From NCBI RefSeq assembly GCF_000690905.1, contig NZ_JMCL01000072.1, positions 1 through 64,000 of the forward strand: a DNA stretch of 64,000 nt, in the 5' to 3' direction. Below the pieces are notes generated by a model. It saw nothing but the letters and a program-made list of their open reading frames with translations, was not told the DNA's origin and searched no databases. A program made the position numbers and the translations under genes. Below are positions 1 through 8,100 of this stretch, piece after piece (the first letter of the stretch is position 1; every line of letters begins with the position of its first letter). This stretch comes from Pseudomonas sp. Ant30-3 (GTDB taxonomy: Bacteria > Pseudomonadota > Gammaproteobacteria > Pseudomonadales > Pseudomonadaceae).

Positions 1-77
1 AGGAGCCGGCTTGCTGGCGATGGTGTGTCAGCTAACACCATCGTCGCTGACACACCATCGCCAGCAAGCCGGCTCCT
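1..77. repeat. REP-type perfect inverted repeat
   Basis: Two perfect 32-base arms at 1-32 and 46-77 flank a 13-base loop. The arms carry the GCCGGCTTGCTGGCGAT motif seen in Pseudomonas REP doublets. The element lies downstream of the kgtP terminator. Its outer end could extend beyond the window edge. Confidence 0.85.
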
Positions 78-103
78 ACAGGGGATTATGTTTGTTCAAT
101 GAA

Positions 104-135
104 AAAGGGGCAGACCCGCCAAGGTCTGCCCCTTT
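104..135 (-). terminator. Rho-independent terminator of kgtP
   Basis: A 13-bp stem (104-116 with 123-135, GGGGCAGACC core) has a 6-base loop. Read on the minus strand it starts about 20 bases after the kgtP stop codon and is followed by a T-rich run. Confidence 0.85.
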
Positions 136-154
136 CCATATCGCCTCAGCGAAC

Positions 155-1477
155 TCAGTCGGTCTCGATCCGCGAATGTTTGCGCGTGTCTTTCATGGTG
201 ATGTACACCAGCAGCGACACGGCAATGCACGCGGTGACATACCAGTAGTAGCCGGTTTCCATGCCGATGCTCTTGAACCACAGTGCGATGTACTCAGCGG
301 TACCGCCGAAGATCGATACGGTCAATGCGTACGGCAGGCCGACGCCCAGTGCGCGGATTTCGGTCGGGAACAGTTCGGCTTTGACTACCGCGTTGATCGA
401 GGTATATCCGCTGACGATGATCAGTGCGGCCATGATCAGGAAGAACGCACCCCACCATGTTTCGATCGTGTGCAAAGTGGTCAGGATTGGCACTGTGAAC
501 AAAGTGCCGAGAACGCCGAAGGCGATCAGGATCGGCCGACGACCGATTTTATCCGACAGGCCGCCAATCAGCGGCTGCAGGCACATGAACAGGAACAGGG
601 TGGCCGCAGAAATGGTGGTGGAGTCGGAAATGCTCATGCCGACGGTGTTCACCAGGTATTTCTGCATGTATGTCGTGTAGGTATAGAACGCCAAAGTGCC
701 GCCCATGGTCAGGCCGACCACGGTCATCAGTTCCTTCGGATGGCGCATCAAGGTGCGCATGGCACTTTCTTTCTTTTCCTTCTGCACCTTGTTGAACGAT
801 TCGGTCTCTTCCATACCACGACGCAAGTACAACGCGACCACGGCACACAGCGCGCCGATGGCGAACGGAATGCGCCAGCCCCACGCGTACAGTTCTTCGG
901 TGGTGAGGATGTTCTGCAATACGATCAATACGCCCAGCGCGATGAGCTGGCCGGAGATCAGGGTCACGTACTGGAAGCTGGAGAAGAAGCCGCGACGCTC
1001 TTTGGTCGCCATTTCGCTGAGGTAAGTGGCCGAGGTGCCGTATTCGCCACCGACCGACAGGCCTTGCAGCAAACGGGCGAAAATCAACAGGATCGGTGCG
1101 CCGATGCCGATGGTTTCATAACCCGGGCTCAGGGCGATCAGCAGCGAGCCGAAGCACATCAGGTAGACCGACGCCATCAGCGCTTTTTTGCGACCGGCAC
1201 GGTCGGCGTAGAGGCCCATCAGCCAGCCACCGATTGGACGCATCAGGAAGCCGACCGCGAAAATCGCGGCGGTGTTCAGCAGTTGTGCGGTGGTGTCGCC
1301 TTTAGGGAAAAAGGCTTTGGCGAAGTACAGGGAGAAGGCGGCATAAACATACCAGTCATACCACTCGACCATGTTGCCGACCGAGCCGCTGAAGATCGAT
1401 TTGATTCGGCTGGCGGTGGTTCTTTCTTTGGCCGGCACGGCAGCCGACCCCAGGGGCAGGGTGTTGGAGTTATCCAT
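155..1477 (-). CDS. kgtP: MHS-family MFS permease, probable 2-oxoglutarate/H+ symporter (KgtP/PcaT type)
   Basis: This inner-membrane carrier has 440 residues and about 12 hydrophobic segments. It belongs to the metabolite:H+ symporter branch of the major facilitator superfamily. Visible hallmarks are the NMVEWYDWYVYAAFS segment in helix 1, DRAGRKKAL in the loop between helices 2 and 3, the RLLQGLSVGGEYG helix 4 motif, and a second GRRP loop motif in the C-terminal half. The sequence resembles alpha-ketoglutarate permeases. The start is supported by AAGGATCC upstream of ATG 1477. Next to it lie a DctB/DctD-type two-component system, a sigma-54 promoter and two palindromes. This matches what is known of MifS/MifR control of 2-oxoglutarate uptake in Pseudomonas. 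Another dicarboxylate substrate is possible. Confidence 0.88.
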   Translation of the reverse strand: MDNSNTLPLGSAAVPAKERTTASRIKSIFSGSVGNMVEWYDWYVYAAFSLYFAKAFFPKGDTTAQLLNTAAIFAVGFLMRPIGGWLMGLYADRAGRKKALMASVYLMCFGSLLIALSPGYETIGIGAPILLIFARLLQGLSVGGEYGTSATYLSEMATKERRGFFSSFQYVTLISGQLIALGVLIVLQNILTTEELYAWGWRIPFAIGALCAVVALYLRRGMEETESFNKVQKEKKESAMRTLMRHPKELMTVVGLTMGGTLAFYTYTTYMQKYLVNTVGMSISDSTTISAATLFLFMCLQPLIGGLSDKIGRRPILIAFGVLGTLFTVPILTTLHTIETWWGAFFLIMAALIIVSGYTSINAVVKAELFPTEIRALGVGLPYALTVSIFGGTAEYIALWFKSIGMETGYYWYVTACIAVSLLVYITMKDTRKHSRIETD

Positions 1478-1539
1478 TGAAGGATCCTTCGTTTAATTGT
1501 TTTTGTGGAGCGCGATAAAACGCAGCCTGCGTGGGCTAT

Positions 1540-1555
1540 AGCAGGAGCTGTGCCA
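1540..1555 (-). promoter_or_regulatory. Sigma-54 (-24/-12) promoter of kgtP
   Basis: On the minus strand the bases read TGGCACAGCTCCTGCT. The invariant GG and GC are 10 bp apart and the match to TGGCAC-N5-YTGCW is close. The site is about 60 bp upstream of the kgtP start. This fits control by a sigma-54 activator such as the adjacent MifR-like protein. Confidence 0.8.
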
Positions 1556-1598
1556 AAGGCGAGAAGGCTGGTTTAGAGGGGGGTAAGGGGATGGTTTG

Positions 1599-1644
1599 AG
1601 CGGAAATCCGCTTATTTTTCAGTGAGCGTGAGCGGAAAATCGCT
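1599..1644. promoter_or_regulatory. Two tandem palindromes, putative enhancer (UAS) sites for the MifR-like activator
   Basis: AGCGGAAATCCGCT (1599-1612) and AGCGGAAAATCGCT (1631-1644) are near-identical palindromes whose starts are 32 bp apart, about three helical turns. They lie 44 and 76 bp upstream of the sigma-54 promoter, the usual place for enhancer-binding proteins. Assigning them to the MifR-like protein is inference from adjacency. Confidence 0.65.
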
Positions 1645-1675
1645 TATCGATTCCAGGGTTTTTTTGCCTGGCCTG

Positions 1676-1755
1676 CCTCATCGCGAGCAGGCTCGCTCCC
1701 ACAATGGGCCAGTGTTCGCAATTCAAATGTGGGAGCGAGCCTGCTCGCGATGAGG
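1676..1755. repeat. REP-type perfect inverted repeat
   Basis: Perfect 28-base arms at 1676-1703 and 1728-1755 flank a 24-base loop. The core GCGAGCAGGCTCGCTCCCAC is a common Pseudomonas intergenic repeat. It sits between the regulator stop codon and the kgtP enhancer sites. Confidence 0.85.
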
Positions 1756-1785
1756 CCAGATCAAGCGCCATAAAATTCAGCTGAT

Positions 1786-3111
1786 TTACACAAACATCTC
1801 GCGACTCAGCCCATGCCGCTGCATCTTTTCATTGAAGGTGCGGCGCGGCAGCTGCAACTCTTCAAGCACCGCTTTCACATCGCCTTTATGCCGGGTGAGC
1901 GCTGCACGCAGGCAGTGCGCTTCGAACGCTTCCTGCTGCGCCGCCAGCGATTTACCGGGGTCGATGCCCGCCGGTGCCGGCTCATCCAGCCCCAGTACCT
2001 GGCGCTCGGCGACATTCGCCAGTTCACGCACATTGCCTGGCCAATCGTGACTCAACAAATGGCTCAGCTGCGGCCCGCTCAACGGCGGTAATGTGCGACC
2101 CAGACGCTGCGCAGCCTTGTAGGCAAACGCCTCGAACAACAGCGGAATATCCTCGCGACGATCACGCAACGGTGGCAAGCGCAATTCCGCGACGTTCAAG
2201 CGATAGGCCAGGTCCTCGCGAAAACGACCGGCTCGCGCTTCGTCGAGCAAGTCCGGTTTGGTCGCGGCAATGATCCGCAAGTCCACGTGGATGCTCTGAT
2301 TCGATCCCAACCGCTCCAGCTTCTGCTCCTGCAGCACGCGCAGCAACTTCACCTGCTGCGCCAGCGGCATGCTTTCGATTTCATCCAGAAACAGCGTGCC
2401 GCCATCCGCATATTCCAGCTTGCCGATGCGTTTACCCTGAGCGCCGGTAAACGCGCCGCTCTCGTGGCCGAACAGCTCGGCCTCGAACAACTGCTCGGGA
2501 ATCGCCGCGCAGTTGAGCGCCACGAACGGCTTGTCGGCACGCGGCCCGAAGTCGTGCAGGCAGCGCGCGACCAGTTCCTTGCCGCTGCCGGTTTCGCCAC
2601 GGATCAGCACGTTCACCGGCAGGGCCGCGAGGTCCAGCACTTGCCGGCGCAACGTCTGCAAACCACGGGACACGCCAAGCAAAGTCGAGTCGAGTCTGGC
2701 GCGGTTGTCGGCCTGCTCATGCAGCGCGCGGTTTTCCAGGACCAGCCGGCGCTTGTCCAATGCCCGCCGCAAGCTGCCGAGCAGGGTTTCCGGGCTGAAC
2801 GGTTTCTCCAGAAAGTCGTAGGCGCCGTCTCGCATCGCGTCCACCGCCATCGGCACATCGCCATGGCCGGTCAGCAGAATCACCGGCAAATCAGCATCGC
2901 GGCGCTGCACTTCGGCGAGCAGTTCCAACCCGCTCATGCCGGGCATGCGCACGTCGCTGAGGATCACTCCGGGGAAATGACTGGGCAACTGCGCCAGGCA
3001 TTCATCGGCGCGACTGAACAGCTGCACTTCAAAACCCGACAGGCTCAGCCACTGTTCGACGGCGCTGCGGATGCTGCTTTCGTCATCGACCACCATCACT
3101 GAGTTCAACAT
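1786..3111 (-). CDS. mifR: Sigma-54-dependent response regulator (MifR/DctD type)
   Basis: This 441-residue NtrC-family activator has three domains. The receiver spans about residues 1-120, with acidic residues at DDE near 9-11, phospho-acceptor Asp53 in LSDVRMPG and Lys near 103 (EKPF). The AAA+ domain (about 145-375) has Walker A GETGSGKE, the sigma-54 contact loop ESGAFTGA and Walker B LFLDEI. A C-terminal Fis-type helix-turn-helix (about 400-440) ends in LPRRTFNEKMQRHG. It should be phosphorylated by the kinase encoded just upstream and drive sigma-54 transcription, most likely of kgtP. The start at 3111 overlaps the end of the kinase gene by 7 bp, which indicates translational coupling. 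The mifR name rests on similarity and context; DctD is the alternative. Confidence 0.88.
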   Translation of the reverse strand: MLNSVMVVDDESSIRSAVEQWLSLSGFEVQLFSRADECLAQLPSHFPGVILSDVRMPGMSGLELLAEVQRRDADLPVILLTGHGDVPMAVDAMRDGAYDFLEKPFSPETLLGSLRRALDKRRLVLENRALHEQADNRARLDSTLLGVSRGLQTLRRQVLDLAALPVNVLIRGETGSGKELVARCLHDFGPRADKPFVALNCAAIPEQLFEAELFGHESGAFTGAQGKRIGKLEYADGGTLFLDEIESMPLAQQVKLLRVLQEQKLERLGSNQSIHVDLRIIAATKPDLLDEARAGRFREDLAYRLNVAELRLPPLRDRREDIPLLFEAFAYKAAQRLGRTLPPLSGPQLSHLLSHDWPGNVRELANVAERQVLGLDEPAPAGIDPGKSLAAQQEAFEAHCLRAALTRHKGDVKAVLEELQLPRRTFNEKMQRHGLSREMFV

Positions 3112-4871
3112 GCGGTTTGAGTCTCCGGATCGATGGGCAGGGTGAGCGTGAACAGCGCGCCGTTGTCGCGATTGTCAGCGCTCAGGCGGCCGCCGGACTC
3201 GTGCACGATGGCGAAGGATACGGCCAGACCGATGCCCAGACCATCGCCCACCGGTTTGGTGGTAAAAAAGGGATCAAACACTTTTGGCAGATGTTCTTCA
3301 GCGATGCCACCGCCATTGTCGGCCACCGTCAGGCGCCACGACTGTTCGTCGGCTTCGAGGCGAATTTCCAGGCGCTTGCAGCGTTTGTCGCGCATCGCAT
3401 CGAGGGCGTTACGCAGCAGGTTGATCAGGACCTGTTCCAGGCGAATTGCATCGCCACGCACCCAGGCCGGACGCGTCAGATGCAGCACCGTGCTGACCTG
3501 TTCATCACGCAAGCGAGCGTCGAGCAGCTCCAGCGACTGATCGACCACTGCCGCCAGATCCAGGCGTTCGCGCAAGCCGCTCGGGCTTTTGCGCGCGAAG
3601 GTTTTCAGGTGACCGGTGAGGGCGGCCATGCGCGTCAGCATCTCGTCTACCGGTTTCAACGCGTTGTAGGCATCGTCGACGCGGCCGTGATCGAGCAGCA
3701 ACCGCAGCGTCGCCAGCTGCATGCGCTGCGCAGTCAGTGGTTGATTGATTTCATGGGCGAGGGCTGCGGACATCTGCCCAAGCGCCGCGAGCTTGGCCGA
3801 TTGCACCAGACCGTCCTGCGCTGTGCGCAAGTCACGAGTACGTTCTTCCACCAGTTGTTCGAGTTCCTCACGACTGCGCTGGCGCATTTTTGCCAGACGC
3901 CAGCGCTGGTTGAGGAACAGCAACAAAAACACCAGCGCCAGCCATGACCCGGCGGCGGCGAGTGCAGCATTGCGAATGTCTTCGAAGTCGATTTGCGGCC
4001 GACGCAGCAAGTGCAGCGTCCAGCCTTCGGCGGCCAGTGGCGCTGATTCCCAGAGGTAATCGGCGCTACCGTCCGGGCCTTCGACCCGCGCCAGATCACT
4101 GTTGTCGTCGAAGCGCCGCAGCGATTCGAACTTCAGGGGCGTCAGGGTTTGCTTGTCGTATTGGCGGGTCGATTTGAGTTCGGCATGATCGCTGTCGCTT
4201 AGCGGTTTCAACAGGCGGTAGCGCCAACCTGGCTGATTGGCGATGAAGATGATCCCGCGTGCATCGCTGACCAGTAACGTGTCGCTGCCCTGACGCCACT
4301 CGCGCTCCAGTTCCGGAAATTCCAGCTTGACCACCATGGCGCCGAGAAAGCGACCATCGTCGGCATTCACTGCACTGGAGAGGAAGTACCCGGGAATCCC
4401 GCTGGTCACGCCAACGGCGTAAAAACGCCCGGTGCCCTGGGTTCGGGTCTGGTTGAAATAGGGACGGAAACCGTAGTTGTGACCGACGTAACTGCTGGGC
4501 AACCGCCAGTTGCTCGCCGCGATGGCCAGGCCGGTGCGATCAAGCAGCTCCAAGGTCGAAGAAGCGGCCGCGCCGTTGATTTTCTCCAGTTTGCGATTCA
4601 GCGCGTCCTGCTGATCAGCTGTTAACGGACCGTTGAGTGCCGAGCGCAATTCCGGGTCCAGTGCGAGTACGGCGGGAAGGGCGCGATAGCGTTCGATCAG
4701 GGTGTGCAGCGATGTGGCGTACAAGCCTAATTGCTGACTGGCGCGGGCTGCATCTTCCACCAGCGCCTGTCGCTCGGCGTGGCGGATTGCCCACGTAGCA
4801 GTGAGGGCAGCACCGGCGAGTATCAACAAGATGTAGAGCGATAAACGCAAGGTACGTGAAGTCGGCAGCAT
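3105..4871 (-). CDS. mifS: Sensor histidine kinase (MifS/DctB type)
   Basis: This is a membrane sensor of about 588 residues starting at ATG 4871. The reading frame stays open upstream to 5108, but that extension is not hydrophobic and looks non-coding. TM1 is about residues 10-30. A periplasmic double-Cache-like region follows, with TM2 about 295-320 and then a coiled linker. The HisKA domain carries the phosphorylated His in LAHEINQPL. The HATPase domain shows NLLRNALDAM (N box), VADNGGGI (G1) and GDGLGIGLAVS (G2). The layout matches DctB and MifS kinases, which sense dicarboxylates or 2-oxoglutarate. It forms a two-gene operon with mifR. Confidence 0.85.
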   Translation of the reverse strand: MLPTSRTLRLSLYILLILAGAALTATWAIRHAERQALVEDAARASQQLGLYATSLHTLIERYRALPAVLALDPELRSALNGPLTADQQDALNRKLEKINGAAASSTLELLDRTGLAIAASNWRLPSSYVGHNYGFRPYFNQTRTQGTGRFYAVGVTSGIPGYFLSSAVNADDGRFLGAMVVKLEFPELEREWRQGSDTLLVSDARGIIFIANQPGWRYRLLKPLSDSDHAELKSTRQYDKQTLTPLKFESLRRFDDNSDLARVEGPDGSADYLWESAPLAAEGWTLHLLRRPQIDFEDIRNAALAAAGSWLALVFLLLFLNQRWRLAKMRQRSREELEQLVEERTRDLRTAQDGLVQSAKLAALGQMSAALAHEINQPLTAQRMQLATLRLLLDHGRVDDAYNALKPVDEMLTRMAALTGHLKTFARKSPSGLRERLDLAAVVDQSLELLDARLRDEQVSTVLHLTRPAWVRGDAIRLEQVLINLLRNALDAMRDKRCKRLEIRLEADEQSWRLTVADNGGGIAEEHLPKVFDPFFTTKPVGDGLGIGLAVSFAIVHESGGRLSADNRDNGALFTLTLPIDPETQTAC

Positions 4872-5120
4872 GCGGGTGCTAACAGAGAGAAGTCGGGCCG
4901 GCACGATAGCATGGAGTGTTCTTCGCCAGAGACAAAGCTCGGTCAAGCGGCTGCCGGTGTGCGGGCCAGTAACTTGTCTGTTCGTCATGCTGCCGGGCGG
5001 TGGTCCGGGGTTCGGGGCTACCGCCACTGTCATCCCTTCGCCAGTACGCCACGTGACGGACGGGCAAACCACGGTTGTCGATGACAGCAACGTGTGGCGT
5101 ATGTGCATGGACGTGAGAGA

Positions 5121-8100
5121 TCAATGCAGCGTTGTCCACGGATTGCGTTTTTTGATTTCTTTGGGCGGGTCAAACAAGTCGTTTTCATCGAAGGCGATGG
5201 TGTACCAGCAGCGGTATTGCTGTTCACGGCGCAGGTTCTTCATTTCCGGTGGCTCGCCTTGGAGCATTTTCTTCGCCAGTACGGTGTGCGTCGGCCGGCC
5301 AGCGGCGTCGTAAAACTGTTTGTCGTGAAAAGCGCTTTCCCGTAACGAGTCATCGTTGATGCGACGAAATTGATCCGCGAAGTACGGCCGGTAGACGCGC
5401 ACCGTCTCGCCTTTGTTGTTGTACTCGACCGGCTCACTGACCCGCCAGCGCCGCGCGGCTTCGGCTTCTTCAGGCGTGCCGTCGGATTTCAGTGCAAGCG
5501 TACCGTCGGGCTTCACGATCCAGGCCTTGCCGGGTTCGACCTCCTGCTTGGTTTGCAGCACGCGGCCGAAGCCGTCCTGATGGATGATGGCAATGCGAAT
5601 CTGCAATTCCGGGTCTCCCGGATAACGGTCAGCCTGCAAGGTCGCGACGTGGACCGGTTCCCGGTGGGCGGCTGCTAGGTATTGCTGAAGACGCGCTTCA
5701 TCCGGGCTCGGGTTTTCGAGCTGCAAGACATGCTGGCGTGCGCGATCACAGAGGTGACCGCTGGGTAGCACAAAGCCATGCGCTTGCGCCCAGGCCAGCC
5801 ATTCAGCGTCTGGCGGAGATTGTTGGGGTATTTGCCCCATCCAGCTGAACGCATCGCTGAACATGGCCATGGCGAAGTTTCCGATGGCTTTCTTCGGATC
5901 GTTGATCGCACTCGCCGGGCTGCGATCATCGGGCCGAACATAGTCGGCCAGTGGGTAAAAACCAACTTTCTTGCCCAGTTCGGTGCCGTAAAAACTGCTG
6001 ACCACCACCTCGCCAAAGGCGTTGTACCGCGCCTCTTGAGTGTTCTGGTTGGGGTCGACGATGGTCGCGGGCAAGAACGTGCAGTAATCGGTGTCGGACG
6101 TGCGGGTAATGCAGCCATCCGGCAATTCAATCGCCGTGTGCACGCACCAGTGAGGGTCATAACTGACTTTGGTAATGCCATGGCTGCGCGTCTGCTGGAA
6201 GTGATCAACGTTGTAGAAATCTTGCTCTTTGCGGTAGGCAGGAAAGCCACGTCGCACTAACCACAAGTGATCTTTAGCCTCGGGCGGTTTCGCCACCGGG
6301 ATGGGGCCTGTCTCGGGCAGGAACCAGTCCATGGTGTCGTAACCCACGGACACCAGTTTTTCGTACAGATTGAACGGCATTTCGCCCTGATCATCCTTGA
6401 GTTTGTCGTAAGCACTCAAGGCCTTCGCGTCAAGCTCTGCAATCTCCACGTAACCGGGCAGAGCGTGGACAGTGGCGGTGCCTTTTTCCATCGTATCCCC
6501 CGTTTCCGGATCGACATAGAACTGCATGGACTTGCCGGCAAGCTCCCAACCGGTTGCCCAATCACCGTCGTCCTGGCTCAACTCAACAAAACGTTCATGA
6601 TGGATGTCAGCCATCGTAAGCTTTGCTTTTTCCTCTTTTCGCGCGTTGTCGCGTTTTCGATACTCCAGCCCGAGCCGGAAAGGCATGCCGAATTTCCAGC
6701 CCTCTGCGGGATTAATGTGAATAAATTCAGCCCTGGATTCAGTCAAATACCAACGCTGTTGCTGTTCATCGTGAGCATCCATCCAATAGCGGTTCTCGTG
6801 CTCGTCATCGAAGGGCGGATTGTCCGCTGTCCTGCGCCGTGGGTAGTAGATCTTGAAGGCATGGAGGGCGGTGCCAAAGCGGTCAAACTTTACATTGATC
6901 GTGTGTTCACAACGGGGATCGTCAGGCATCAGCGGCTCGTACTCGTAGCTGATCGATTCCAGTGCGAGAGGTTGCAGCACGGCATAAGCATCGTGATCAC
7001 CCTTGGCGCGGAGTAGGCGAACCATCGAGCGATGTTCTGCTACAGCGTAAGGCACACGTGTATCATCGAAAGCGAATACTTCATTGCGTAGGGTTGAACC
7101 GCTGAGTGCCCGGGCGATCTCGCGAGTGGTGTTTTCGTCGAGTGAGTCGAGCGTTTCCGATGCGTTATCCGCGGCGTGATAACGTTCCACCAGGGTGGGG
7201 TTCAGCGGCACCGCCTGTGCGTCGGCATCGTAGTAACCGTCCCTTGGCGGATCTATGGATTTACCTGTGTGATACCAGGTTTTGCTCAGGATCGGTGCCG
7301 TGAAGCCAACGCTTGCCCGCGCTGCGGCGCTGGTTTCGGTGTCCGTCTGTATCGTTAGACCAAAACCGCCGACTTCGCGTTCGAAGGTGTTGTAATACGC
7401 GTCGCGATAGCTGATGCGCTGACTCAGGGTAGTGCTGGTGATTTCGTCTTTTTGAGTTTGACACTTGACCAGGTGCATCGCGAACGGCAAACCGGATTCA
7501 ACGATCTTGCCCGGTTGCTCGGCTTGTTCATCGAGAAACTCCTGAGCCGAGCTGCGATAGTCGATAAAGCTGAGTGCACCCATGTTGTTGTTGCTGCGGT
7601 TGAGCAGATATGGTTTGGCGCTGATGAAGTCGTAGCGCCAATGTCGCGGTGACCTGTGCGGCACGGTCAATACCACGCTAGTGCATCCCAGCCCCAGCAA
7701 GTCAGCAGTGGTCACCTGGCACAGGCGGTCATAGCGCACGCCTTCGGGCCATGGCAGATCAATCGACACCTTGGCGAAACCTTTGCCGCAGTGGTTCATG
7801 AACACGCGCATCCGGTCCGATTCCAGATAAATCAGGTCGGTTGCGCCGGAACCATCGAGGTCTGCCAACAGGACTTGCGAAGCATTGAATTGCTCGTAAG
7901 AGAATTCCGGTGTTTGCAGCACGATTCGATTGCCGAACTGCCCATGACCCAGATTCGTCCAAATCTCCAGGCTTTTGTGGCGCAAGCGAAACAAGTGTTG
8001 CCGGCCGCTGCCCAACAGATCACTGAAACCCACTATTTCGGTTTCCGAGTTGCCCGGCAGTGGCAGAGCATCGTTTTCATCGTGCGGCACGTCGCGGCCG

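Noticed and set aside
11..1480. Long plus-strand reading frame opposite kgtP
   Set aside because: It mirrors the codons of a clear transporter gene; its translation is Gln/His/Asp-rich noise typical of antisense frames in high-GC DNA.
4872..5108. N-terminal extension of the MifS-like kinase
   Set aside because: The extra 79 codons precede the natural hydrophobic start, are Pro/Thr/Gly-rich and lack family similarity; ATG 4871 fits better.
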